From NCBI GenBank assembly GCA_029252805.1, contig JAQXAR010000024.1:24977-88976 (forward strand): DNA of 64,000 nt, read 5' to 3'. This DNA comes from Rickettsiales bacterium. Its GTDB lineage: Bacteria > Pseudomonadota > Alphaproteobacteria > Rickettsiales > JALZUV01. Both the position numbers and the translations under genes were made by a program. Below are positions 45,665 through 54,373 of this stretch, piece after piece; the stretch's first letter is position 1; each line of letters starts with the position of its first letter. Below the pieces are notes generated by a model. That model was not told where the DNA came from. It searched no databases and saw only the letters and a list, made by a program, of their open reading frames with translations.

Positions 45665-47749
45665 TTGGCTAAAGCCAAAAATAGAAAACCTAGTAAAAAA
45701 GGTAAATCGCGCGCGGCACGTCGTGATAAGCCGCCGCATTTACCTCCGGTTATTATTGCAGAGGTGATTGAGCTGAATAAGCATGGGGAAGCGATTGCTA
45801 TCCCGGCTGATTGGCGTGACGAGCGCCGTCGTCCGCCGCGTATTATTTTGGATAATGAAAAAGGTCCTGCGGTGGGGGATTCAGTGTTGGTGAAAATCTC
45901 CGTCATTGATGCGCATAGCTATAATGGGCAAGTGTTGAAAATTCTTCCCAAGCGCCCGTCGCGCACGGTGGTCGGGGTATATCAGAATACGAAGCGTGGC
46001 GGTTTGTTGGAGCCGGTGAATCGCAAACAGAGACAAGAATTTTTCATCGCGCATGGTGATGAAATGGGGGCGGAATCCGGTGATTTAGTGGTGGCTGATG
46101 CCATCGCGCGTGCGCGCGATAAGCAACTCGGCCTGCCTTGCGCCAAAGTGATGCAAAATCTCGGCGATATGGATAATCCGAAATGCTACAGCATGATCGC
46201 GATTTTCAATCAGGAAATCCCGGTCGATTTTCCAACAGAAGCGATTGCGCAGGCGGAAGCAGCGGTCGATCCTGTGCCGGAAGGTCGCACGGATTTACGA
46301 GACATCCCGCTTGTGACGATTGATGGTGCAGATGCACGTGATTTTGATGATGCCGTCTTTGCCGAACCTCATGGTGATGGTGGCTGGCATGTGCTGGTAG
46401 CGATTGCCGATGTCGCACATTATGTGCAGCCTGATTCACCGTTGGATAAAGAGGGCTTAAATCGCGGTAACTCGGTTTACTTCCCAGACCGTGTCGTGCC
46501 GATGCTGCCTGAGGCGCTCTCAAATGGATTATGCTCGCTTAACCCAGACGTAGATCGTTATTGCTTGGCCGTGCATCTCTATATTGATGCGGAAGGCGCG
46601 CTGACGAGTCATAAGTTTGTGCGCGGTATCATGCGCTCGCATGCACGCCTAACCTATGAACAAGCGCAGGATATTTTCGATACGAAAAACGGTGAAATGC
46701 TACCGGAGTTGAGCTATCTCTACGGTGCCTATGCGACGTTGCTGCAGCAACGTGCGCTACGTGGTGCGATGGATTTGGATCTACCCGAATATAATATCAT
46801 TATGGGCGAAGATGGCCATGTTGATAAGGTCGAAAAACGCATGCGTTTGGATAGCCATAAGCTGATTGAAGAATGCATGGTGACGGCCAATATTGCTGCT
46901 GCTCTCACATTAGAACAGAAGTTGCTACCGGGCGTTTACCGTGTGCATGAGCCGCCATCGGAAGATAAGATAAGCGATGCGCGTACTTTCCTTAAGAGCA
47001 TGGGGTTCTCGCTGAATCCAACTCCTGTGGTCAAAGATTTTAATAAGTTGATCGGTAAAGCGCGTGGAACGCCGATGGAAGCATTGCTGAGTGGCGCGAT
47101 TTTACGCAGTCAAATGCAGGCGAAATATTTGCCGGAGAATCTCGGACATTTCGGGCTGGGTCTTACGCATTATTCGCATTTTACATCACCGATTCGCCGT
47201 TATTCAGACCTTATTACGCATCGTGCAATTTGTGCGCATATTGCGGGCGAAAAGAAGTTCGTGGTGGGGCCCAAAGATGAAGCATTGGCCGCGATGGCGG
47301 ATCATATCTCTACGACGGAGCGTCGTGCGATGGTGGCCGAGCGCGAGGCACGTGATCGATACATTACGGCTTTTATGGCCGATAGTGGTGATGCAGAGTT
47401 TGAAGCTTATATTACCTCGGTCGGTAATTATGGTGTGTTCGTGACGCTGGCGAATACCGGTGCGAGTGGGCTTATTCGCATGAGTGATCTGGGCCGTGAT
47501 TTCTATATGTATGAAGAGAAGCTGCATTGCTTGATGGGGCGCGATACCGGTCAACGCTTCCAATTAGGGCAACGTTTGGTGGTGAAGTTAAAGCAGGCTG
47601 ATATTCAGCTGGGTAGTCTCAGTTTCCGCCTGATAAGTGCCGATGAGCCGCCTGCGATGGAGTTTACATCTCCGCCACAAAAGCCTCGCGGACAGCGAAA
47701 TGGTGGCAAAGATAATAAAAAATTTCAAAAGCGGCGTAAAAAGCGTTAG
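45665..47749 (+). CDS. rnr: Ribonuclease R
   Basis: This is a 694-residue 3'-5' exoribonuclease of the RNB family. The active-site motif is LVTIDGADARDFDDAVFAE (about 211-229). HFTSPIRRYSDLITHR marks the RNB end, and an S1 domain (about 575-660) precedes a basic tail (KKFQKRRKKR). The start is TTG at 45665, directly after the topA stop; no ATG lies near the basic N-terminus, so coupling to topA translation is likely. Confidence 0.94.
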   Translation: MAKAKNRKPSKKGKSRAARRDKPPHLPPVIIAEVIELNKHGEAIAIPADWRDERRRPPRIILDNEKGPAVGDSVLVKISVIDAHSYNGQVLKILPKRPSRTVVGVYQNTKRGGLLEPVNRKQRQEFFIAHGDEMGAESGDLVVADAIARARDKQLGLPCAKVMQNLGDMDNPKCYSMIAIFNQEIPVDFPTEAIAQAEAAVDPVPEGRTDLRDIPLVTIDGADARDFDDAVFAEPHGDGGWHVLVAIADVAHYVQPDSPLDKEGLNRGNSVYFPDRVVPMLPEALSNGLCSLNPDVDRYCLAVHLYIDAEGALTSHKFVRGIMRSHARLTYEQAQDIFDTKNGEMLPELSYLYGAYATLLQQRALRGAMDLDLPEYNIIMGEDGHVDKVEKRMRLDSHKLIEECMVTANIAAALTLEQKLLPGVYRVHEPPSEDKISDARTFLKSMGFSLNPTPVVKDFNKLIGKARGTPMEALLSGAILRSQMQAKYLPENLGHFGLGLTHYSHFTSPIRRYSDLITHRAICAHIAGEKKFVVGPKDEALAAMADHISTTERRAMVAEREARDRYITAFMADSGDAEFEAYITSVGNYGVFVTLANTGASGLIRMSDLGRDFYMYEEKLHCLMGRDTGQRFQLGQRLVVKLKQADIQLGSLSFRLISADEPPAMEFTSPPQKPRGQRNGGKDNKKFQKRRKKR

Positions 47750-47791
47750 AAATTGTGGATTCCAGCTAAGAAAGCGTGTTATTTAGAGTCT

Positions 47792-48127
47792 ATGAAACGT
47801 TCTGCCCTTATTTACCGCCCCTCGAAGTCAGCCATGCAATCTGGTACGCGCAATATGAACCAATGGAAATTGGAAATTCGTAGCGACAGTGAGACATTTG
47901 TTGACCCAACGATGGGTTGGATTGGTGGGGTGGATACGACGCGCCAATTGAATATATCATTTGATACTCATAAAGAAGCGGTAAGTTATTGTGAAAGTAA
48001 GGGAATTTTCTGGTCTGACGCCACGCCGAAAGAGCGTAAGTTAAAGCCAAAATCCTATGCGAATAACTTTTCAACGGGCAAGCGCCGTTATTCGGATCTC
48101 GCCATGGCTAAGAAAATCGATCTTTAA
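47792..48127 (+). CDS. NDUFS4-type complex I accessory subunit
   Basis: From the ATG at 47792 this is a 111-residue protein. It matches the ETC complex I conserved region seen in mitochondrial NDUFS4 (18-kDa subunit): the ALIYRPSKSAMQSGTRN opening, WKLEIRSD, a PTMGWIGGVDTTRQLNISFDT-like segment and KSYANNFSTGKRRYSDLA. NDUFS4 stabilises the NADH-dehydrogenase module. It is shared by alphaproteobacteria and mitochondria and absent from E. coli. A TTG at 47753 would add 13 unlikely residues. It is 18 kb from the nuo operon. Confidence 0.9.
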   Translation: MKRSALIYRPSKSAMQSGTRNMNQWKLEIRSDSETFVDPTMGWIGGVDTTRQLNISFDTHKEAVSYCESKGIFWSDATPKERKLKPKSYANNFSTGKRRYSDLAMAKKIDL

Positions 48128-48168
48128 AGTCACAATTTTTTCCTAGAAAAGTCAGTTTTTACTGATTT

Positions 48169-48202
48169 TGGTCATACTTCTGTAACCTTTCGCTGCTACT
48201 CT
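48169..48202 (+). promoter_or_regulatory. Pho-box-like promoter of the DUF2610 operon (site C)
   Basis: TGGTCAT (48169-48175) and CTGTAAC (48180-48186) are separated by ACTT. Exactly 10 bases follow, then TACTCT (48197-48202) as -10. CTGTAAC differs from the E. coli half-site CTGTCAC at one base. +1 would be near 48209, 30 bases before the ATG at 48239. Confidence 0.55.
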
Positions 48203-48238
48203 GAATCTATAGAGAAGAGTAACAAGCGAGATAAGAAT

Positions 48239-48529
48239 ATGAAAAAGTTCAAAATTCCATGTGATTTCAACGGCCAGAAGGTTCCGTTCGATCTGTATGT
48301 AGGCGAACCGCGTGATGATCGCCATCCACTTGCAAACCAACAAAACTGGCTCTCAACTGAGCGCGGAGGCTCTATCCCTAAAGAGGTGATGGATAGTTTC
48401 GATAAATTGCATAAAATCGCGATTGAAAATAACGTAAGCTTTGAAGAACTCTGCATGTACGCGCTAGGCAGCGCGGCTGAGGGTGAAGGCGATGCTGCAC
48501 CAGCCCAAGAGCCAGCAGCAGCGCAGTAG
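48239..48529 (+). CDS. DUF2610 family protein
   Basis: This is a 96-residue protein. Residues 1-75 (KKFKIPCDFNGQKVPFDLYVGEP, NQQNWLSTERGGSIPKEVMDSF and NVSFEELCMYALG) match the DUF2610 family that I know from Rickettsia and relatives. The tail is Ala/Glu/Pro-rich and disordered. The function is unknown; the compact fold with IPKEVMDSFDKLHKIA resembles ribbon-helix-helix-like segments, but this is speculative. It lies 9 bases upstream of the 530-residue unknown, under a Pho-box-like promoter. Confidence 0.82.
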   Translation: MKKFKIPCDFNGQKVPFDLYVGEPRDDRHPLANQQNWLSTERGGSIPKEVMDSFDKLHKIAIENNVSFEELCMYALGSAAEGEGDAAPAQEPAAAQ

Positions 48530-48538
48530 TAGGTCCTT

Positions 48539-50131
48539 ATGCCATATAGAGAAGAATATGATGACGGCTATGATGGTTTAATTTTAGGAACCAAGCCTGG
48601 CGATATTCCAGGTGAGACGAGTTTTGGGACCGACGCTTCACAGGATTATGATGATGATATTGAAGATTCCTTAGACCGAAGGGTGAGCCGAAATACTCAT
48701 CGTGGTCATGTACGTAGTAGCATGAACTCAACGGATGGAATTGGGCGATTTATTTTACCCAAAGCGCATCGTGATGCAGCGACAGGCACTGCCCGCATCA
48801 GTTACAACGATCATTTAGATATTTACCGCGATCAAAAACAGAATATCTCCTATAATCCCATTCAATATAAACTCTTTGATGGAGAGATTGCTGATCAGCT
48901 GGGGCGCTCCAATCGCCACAATGGATTAAACAAATCTAAACACCAATATTATGAGGCTTACGAGCCGGTACGTCAGAATGTTGCTGTATTGCGTAATGCG
49001 CTTTACACGGTGTATTTTCCTGATGGGGAATATGATGCTAATGATCCGAAAGACCGCGCCAAAGCCGTTAAAATTAACCAAATAGGGCGCAAACTTGCCC
49101 ATAAAATGAAATGGGAAACGCGTTGGCAGCTAGTTAAAAATGTTTTGACCTTGGGTATGGCTGGAGAAAGTCACGCCTCAAAGCATTTCGGTCGATTTGG
49201 TGAAGAACATTTCGGCGCGCAAGCGATGTATGACATGCTCTATCGCGATCAAGAGTCATTTAGCTTAAACCCCTTTAGGTGGATACAAGGCAAAACCCAT
49301 TCTCGTGATTGGGATTTGCCACATCCAGAAGATTCCCCCTTTTCTGATAGAGATATGCACGAAGCGATGCAAGATGAGCGGCGTGATGACAGAATGGGGT
49401 TACACCGTTCAGGACCAGAGCTTTGTGGTGAAGCGCTAGAGATTGAAGGCATTGCCGCTGCGCTTAAAGCAGGTGCGGCACCCAGAGGTGTAGTGCAAAT
49501 GAGCCAAGAGAAGCGTAGTGAATCCGTCGAGCTAGGGCGTGAAATCCTACGTAAACTCAAAGAAATTAATGCAGGTCGTTCAGATCGTGCACATGATGGC
49601 CTAGGTACCGAGCGTGAAGACATAGAGCGTGCGCATATGATGCATGGCCTAGCAGAGAATTATCTGGAACTTTATAACGACCTTTTATTGCAAGACCCGT
49701 CTATCAAACATGATTCTACTTTTGAGCGTGCACGTTTGGCGATCGGTAAACTTGGGCATTTAACCATGCTAGATGCGATGAAGAATGCCTCTTCCCCAGA
49801 AGAGAGAAAAGAACTTGAAGCGGCTTATGCTGCCTTGCCAGATGAATATAAGCAAGTACGTGATGATAATGAGTCAGACCTCGTACGTGATGTAGAAGTG
49901 GCGATGGAAGAGATGGGAAAACGTCAGAATGTTGGACGAACCGTTGATCCTAGCGTGAGGTCACGTGCGCAAGGTGCCGTTAATGATATGCATAATACGA
50001 TGAGCAGTGTGCGCATCGGCGCCGCATCGCGCAACATTAACCTTGTCAATATGGCACGTGAAGTTAACCAGATGAACGAACAAATGGGCAGAGATACCCC
50101 ATCAGCCGCTGATTTAAGTGCGCGGCGTTAG
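48539..50131 (+). CDS. Large charged protein of unknown function
   Basis: This is a 530-residue hydrophilic protein with no signal peptide or membrane span. I do not recognise it. Residues 1-60 are very acidic (Asp, Tyr, Gly). The middle (about 80-260) has aromatic and basic segments, for example KWETRWQLVKNVLTLGMAGESHASKHFGRF split over 195-225. Residues 310-470 are predicted helical, and the last 60 contain Asn/Met-rich helices. Its start has an AGG-containing site 6-8 bases upstream. It shares the transcript with the DUF2610 gene, so its expression would follow site C. It is convergent with the TRAP permease gene, 6 bases apart. Confidence 0.8.
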   Translation: MPYREEYDDGYDGLILGTKPGDIPGETSFGTDASQDYDDDIEDSLDRRVSRNTHRGHVRSSMNSTDGIGRFILPKAHRDAATGTARISYNDHLDIYRDQKQNISYNPIQYKLFDGEIADQLGRSNRHNGLNKSKHQYYEAYEPVRQNVAVLRNALYTVYFPDGEYDANDPKDRAKAVKINQIGRKLAHKMKWETRWQLVKNVLTLGMAGESHASKHFGRFGEEHFGAQAMYDMLYRDQESFSLNPFRWIQGKTHSRDWDLPHPEDSPFSDRDMHEAMQDERRDDRMGLHRSGPELCGEALEIEGIAAALKAGAAPRGVVQMSQEKRSESVELGREILRKLKEINAGRSDRAHDGLGTEREDIERAHMMHGLAENYLELYNDLLLQDPSIKHDSTFERARLAIGKLGHLTMLDAMKNASSPEERKELEAAYAALPDEYKQVRDDNESDLVRDVEVAMEEMGKRQNVGRTVDPSVRSRAQGAVNDMHNTMSSVRIGAASRNINLVNMAREVNQMNEQMGRDTPSAADLSARR

Positions 50132-50137
50132 TAAGTT

Positions 50138-52714
50138 TTAAGCGTGCTTATTACTGCGCTTCATTTGTATCCACGTAATCAATCCTAGCAATAAGAATGC
50201 CGGAATATACGGCCACTCACGCCTCGGCTGTGCTTGTGGGATACCCACTTCCAAGATTTGATTATCCATGAAGAACCCAGCCTTCTCAGCAGGGCTCATG
50301 AAGGTCGTACTATCGACAATCGCTGCAGAATCCTCATAACGCATCGTAATGCCTTGCTGCGCGAGGCGCTCTTGACCGGTCGCCGTTTGCGCGCCCATAG
50401 GAAGCATGACGAAATGTTCAACAGATTCACCAATGGCATCCTCCCCTTTGATCTTGATGCGAAGCTCAGCATCCGCAGGCAATTCAGTAATCGCCTGTTC
50501 AATCGTGTTAGGTTCCACATAGCCATACGGGGGGGAGATCATATCGATCCACATGCCCGGGCGGAATAGCGTGATCGAAACAAGCAAGAGTGCCAGAGAC
50601 TCCCACAGCTTGCTACGTATGATGAAATAGCCCTGAAGCACTGCCGTCAGCAGCAGGATCGCAGTGGTCGCATAGAAGAAGACCCAGATGCCATGCCCGA
50701 TACTCTCAACACCGATCAATAGGATGTCGGTATTGAATAGGAAAATGAAGGGTAGGATAGCCGTACGGATAGAGTACCAGAAGGCTTGCAACCCCGTTTT
50801 GATCGGATCTCCACCCGATACGGCGGCGGCGGCGAAACTCGCTAATCCGACGGGCGGTGTGACGTCCGCCATAATGCCAAAATAGAATACGAATAGGTGA
50901 ATCCCGATGAGCGGTACAACCAAGCCATGCTTTGCGCCAAGCGTTTGAATCACGCCGACCATAATGCTGGATACGACGATATAATTCGCCGTGGTTGGTA
51001 AACCCATACCGAGGATAAGGCAGATAATCGCGGTGAGTATTAGCACCATAATGAGTGAATCACCGGCAAGGGAGTCGACGATTTCTGGCATGATGTTGGC
51101 CACACCGGTGAGCGTGACCGCACCGACGATGATACCCGCAGCCGCGGTGGCGATTGCGATACCGACCATGTTGCGTGCACCCATCTCTAAGCCATCACGC
51201 AAGTCAGCGAGGCCGCCTTTAATGGCAGTGCCATAATTTTCCGTTTTGCGGAAAAATGCGATGAGCGGGCGTTGCGTTAGTAGGATGAAGACCATCATCA
51301 CACTTGCATAGAAAGCCGATAGGCCTGGTGATAGACGTTCAATCATCAAGCTCCAAATAAGCACGACGAGTGGAAGCAAGAAATGCAGACCGCTCATGAG
51401 CGTTGGCTTAATATCTGGTAGCACAACTTTTGGATCATCAGGATTGTCCAGTTCGAGTTCTGGATAGGTCGTGGTTAGTTTCAATAAGAATGCATAGGAG
51501 CCGAAGACCAAGGCTGCGATGACAAAAATGGCATTATCACCTGCCATTTCCTTGATGAAGTTCAGCGCGTAATAAATAACACCACAAAGGATGACGAGCG
51601 AAGAAATAGTAATTCCCCAGCCAATCAGGCGCTCTTTCATGCTTGGGTTATGCAAACGTGGCAGCGGTGGAATACCTGACTTCAGCGCCTCTAAATGCAC
51701 GATATAAAGCAAGGCGATGTAAGAAATAATCGCCGGCAGAAATGCATGGCGTATGACTTCAATGTAGGGAATATTGACATATTCGATCATCAGGAAGGCC
51801 GCAGCCCCCATCACCGGTGGCATGATTTGCCCATTGACTGAACCCGCCACTTCAACCGCACCGGCTTTCTCAGCGCTAAAGCCAACACGCTTCATCAAGG
51901 GGATCGTAAAGGTTCCTGTTGTGACCACATTAGCGATCGAAGAACCGGAGATAAGACCGGTAAAGCCCGAAGCGAGAACGGCGGCTTTCGCAGGACCACC
52001 GCGTAAATGACCCAGTAAAGCAAAGGCAGATTTAATGAAGTAATTCCCGGCACCGGCTTTATCGAGCAATGCGCCAAAGAGGACGAACAGGAACACAAAA
52101 TCAGCCGATACACCGAGTGCGATACCGAACACACCCTCCGTTGTAAGCCACATATGGGAGGCGACTTTGGTAAAGCTTTGGCCTTTATGCGAAATAAGGT
52201 CAGGCATATGAGGGCCCGCGAAGATATACGTAAGGAAGACTCCCGCGAGGATAACCAATGGCCAACCTAACGTACGGCGCGTTGCTTCAAGCAAGAGAAC
52301 CCCGCCAATGCAGGCGCTGATCAGATCCCATTGATTCGGAAGCCCAGAGCGGTTTGCGAGTTCTTGATAAAAGACGAACAGATACATGGCGGCACCGGTG
52401 CCAAGGATCGCGAATACCCAATCGAGCGCGGGCACATAGTTGCGTGGCGAGCGCTTGCTGGCAGGATAGGCCAAGAAGGCAAGCAATAGGGCGAAGCCTA
52501 AATGCCAAGAGCGGTATTGATTGCTGTTTAGAACTGGTATGCCGAGTGTCTTGTAAAAGAAGGGATCATAAACCAAAGGCGATGCCACCCAAAGCTGGAA
52601 GAGGGACCATATAACGGCAACCCATAAAAGTAGCCATGAGGCGAGACCTTTTGGGTCACGTGCTCCACCATCTTGCTCTAACAATAACTCCGCTGATGCG
52701 TCTGATTGACTCAT
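50138..52714 (-). CDS. TAXI-TRAP transporter, fused small and large permease
   Basis: This is an 858-residue inner-membrane protein. Residues 20-170 correspond to the 4-span DctQ part and 175-700 to the 12-span DctM part (GALLDKAGAGNYFIKSAFALLGHLRGGPAKAAV, SGLISGSSIANVV-type loops, and GMGLPTTANYIVVSSIMV). A soluble C-terminal extension (about 720-835) looks like the DUF3394 tail of this class. These Na+-driven importers take up organic acids or amino acids with a TAXI binding protein; the gene for one is directly upstream. Confidence 0.92.
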   Translation of the reverse strand: MSQSDASAELLLEQDGGARDPKGLASWLLLWVAVIWSLFQLWVASPLVYDPFFYKTLGIPVLNSNQYRSWHLGFALLLAFLAYPASKRSPRNYVPALDWVFAILGTGAAMYLFVFYQELANRSGLPNQWDLISACIGGVLLLEATRRTLGWPLVILAGVFLTYIFAGPHMPDLISHKGQSFTKVASHMWLTTEGVFGIALGVSADFVFLFVLFGALLDKAGAGNYFIKSAFALLGHLRGGPAKAAVLASGFTGLISGSSIANVVTTGTFTIPLMKRVGFSAEKAGAVEVAGSVNGQIMPPVMGAAAFLMIEYVNIPYIEVIRHAFLPAIISYIALLYIVHLEALKSGIPPLPRLHNPSMKERLIGWGITISSLVILCGVIYYALNFIKEMAGDNAIFVIAALVFGSYAFLLKLTTTYPELELDNPDDPKVVLPDIKPTLMSGLHFLLPLVVLIWSLMIERLSPGLSAFYASVMMVFILLTQRPLIAFFRKTENYGTAIKGGLADLRDGLEMGARNMVGIAIATAAAGIIVGAVTLTGVANIMPEIVDSLAGDSLIMVLILTAIICLILGMGLPTTANYIVVSSIMVGVIQTLGAKHGLVVPLIGIHLFVFYFGIMADVTPPVGLASFAAAAVSGGDPIKTGLQAFWYSIRTAILPFIFLFNTDILLIGVESIGHGIWVFFYATTAILLLTAVLQGYFIIRSKLWESLALLLVSITLFRPGMWIDMISPPYGYVEPNTIEQAITELPADAELRIKIKGEDAIGESVEHFVMLPMGAQTATGQERLAQQGITMRYEDSAAIVDSTTFMSPAEKAGFFMDNQILEVGIPQAQPRREWPYIPAFLLLGLITWIQMKRSNKHA

Positions 52715-52755
52715 GAAAATACCTAAGGTTTAATTCGAATGATTGCGTGAAATGC

Positions 52756-53817
52756 TTATTGGTTCGCGGTCGCTTTTGCCGGAACTTCAGCAAGGGCTTC
52801 AGCCGGTATAACAGCAGCGGCGTTGTTCAACGCTTTTGCCTTATCCAGTAAGCCGGCCTCTTTGAAGTAGCGATGTGCACCATCATGCAAAGGTGCTGTA
52901 TTGCCGTCAAAGAGCATTTTTTCAGGTTCCAACGTTGAGAATACTGGGTGAAGTGTTTTGAAATCATCAAAGCGTTCAAAGACTGCTTTTACCGTCTCAT
53001 AGATCAATTCTGAATCAACATCTGCGGAAGAAACGAAAGTGGCTTTCACGCCAAATGTCTTCGTAGTTTCATCATTGTTCTTATACATGCCACCTGGGAT
53101 TTCTGCATAACTGTAGAACGAGTTTTCAGAAACGAGTTTATCGATTGGTGCACCCGTGACATGGATTATTTTCGTATCACAGGTAGAGGTTACTTCCTGA
53201 ATGGCACCGTTAGGGTGGCCTGCGGCGTAAACGATGGCATCAACTTTATTATCGCAAAGCGCTTGACCTTGCTCCGAGGCTTTAAGCTCCGAGACCAGTG
53301 CGAAACTATCGCGTGTCCAGCCAAAAGCATTCATGACTTCTTCCATCGTGGCGCGCTGGCCCGAACCTGGGTTCCCGATGTTAACACGTTTGTCTTTTAG
53401 GTCCGTGAAGCGACTAATTTTTGCATCCACGCGCGCGATAATGGTGAAAGGCTCACCATGCATTGCAAAGACAGAGCGTAATTTATCGAATTTGCCTTGA
53501 GGTTCAAAGTTGCCCGTGCCGTTATAGGCGTGATATTGCCAATCCGATTGTGCCACACCGAGATCTAGCTCGCCTTGGCGGATGGCATTGAGGTTATAAA
53601 TAGAGCCACCGGTCGATTCGACCGAGCATTTAATGCCATGTTCTTTGCGTTTGATATTGACCAAGCGGCAAATTGCCCCCCCAGCTGGGAAGTAAACGCC
53701 GGTCACCCCTGCGGTGCCAATGGTAATAAATTTACGTGCGGCCTCGGCCTGTCCTGCAATACCGCTGATGAATAAAGCGCATGCAGTGAAAACAATGGTC
53801 TTCGTAAAGAAGTTCAT
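52756..53817 (-). CDS. TAXI-family TRAP transporter solute-binding protein
   Basis: This is a 353-residue periplasmic protein with a signal peptide (1-26, ending AEA). The mature start FITIGTAGVTGVYFPAGGAICRLVN is the TAXI hallmark; GSGQRATMEEVMNAFGW and DAIVYAAGHPNGAIQE follow. The ligand is unknown; family members bind glutamate, alpha-ketoglutarate and similar acids. The GGGAG ribosome site and a TTGACA promoter lie upstream. It is probably co-transcribed with the permease 41 bases downstream. Confidence 0.93.
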   Translation of the reverse strand: MNFFTKTIVFTACALFISGIAGQAEAARKFITIGTAGVTGVYFPAGGAICRLVNIKRKEHGIKCSVESTGGSIYNLNAIRQGELDLGVAQSDWQYHAYNGTGNFEPQGKFDKLRSVFAMHGEPFTIIARVDAKISRFTDLKDKRVNIGNPGSGQRATMEEVMNAFGWTRDSFALVSELKASEQGQALCDNKVDAIVYAAGHPNGAIQEVTSTCDTKIIHVTGAPIDKLVSENSFYSYAEIPGGMYKNNDETTKTFGVKATFVSSADVDSELIYETVKAVFERFDDFKTLHPVFSTLEPEKMLFDGNTAPLHDGAHRYFKEAGLLDKAKALNNAAAVIPAEALAEVPAKATANQ

Positions 53818-53846
53818 TTGGTAGCTCCCTGTTTTTTAGCTGGTCC

Positions 53847-53875
53847 ATCATCGGCATTTCAGGGGTATTTGTCAA
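53847..53875 (-). promoter_or_regulatory. Promoter of the TAXI-TRAP operon
   Basis: On the minus strand TTGACA (53875-53870), a 17-base spacer and GATGAT (53852-53847) precede the ATG at 53817. The -35 is perfect and the -10 weak, which suggests activation or low basal use. Confidence 0.45.
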
Positions 53876-53892
53876 TGATGCAGCAAAAACCC

Positions 53893-54363
53893 TTAGAAAA
53901 TGCGTTTCATTTCAATGATGCAATTTGCCCAAAAGCTCTCCAATTGGATCAGAGTGAGGTTGGTTTCTTTGAGTCTTTCTTCATTCACGCGGCGGGCGAC
54001 GAAGTCAAGGCTCGTCTTATCGTAGAATGCTTCAATTTTCTCGCAAAGTTTGAGACCTTTATCGGAGAGGCGTACTTTGCTGGAACGTTTATCATGCACG
54101 GCCTGCTCTTGGACTAAATAGTCAGATTCGACTAGCTTTTTGACGTTGTAAGAAACGTTGGAGCCTAGGTAATATCCGCGATGAGTCAGCTCGCCAATGG
54201 TTAGCTGATCGTCGCCTATATTATAGAGAATAAGGGTTTGTACGTTATTGATATCGTCGATTTTCAGTGTTTCTAAGTGGTTTTTGATCACGTCTAGAAA
54301 CTGACGGTGTAAACGTTCAATCAATAGGATTGACTCTTGATAGGTCGCTTTAGGGTGTTGCAT
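53893..54363 (-). CDS. MarR-family winged-helix regulator, LdtR-like
   Basis: From the ATG at 54363 (AAGGAG 6 bases upstream) the product has 156 residues. The segments YQESILLIERLHRQFLDVIK, NNVQTLILYNIGDDQLTIGELTHRGYYLGSNVSYNVKKLVES and DKRSSKVRLSDKGLKL closely resemble LdtR of Sinorhizobium and Liberibacter, a regulator of an L,D-transpeptidase and stress tolerance. Here it is the last gene of an operon with TonB receptor, YfiR and histidine kinase genes, not next to an ldt gene. It starts 10 bases after the kinase stop. Confidence 0.85.
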   Translation of the reverse strand: MQHPKATYQESILLIERLHRQFLDVIKNHLETLKIDDINNVQTLILYNIGDDQLTIGELTHRGYYLGSNVSYNVKKLVESDYLVQEQAVHDKRSSKVRLSDKGLKLCEKIEAFYDKTSLDFVARRVNEERLKETNLTLIQLESFWANCIIEMKRIF

Positions 54364-54373
54364 ACTATTCTCC

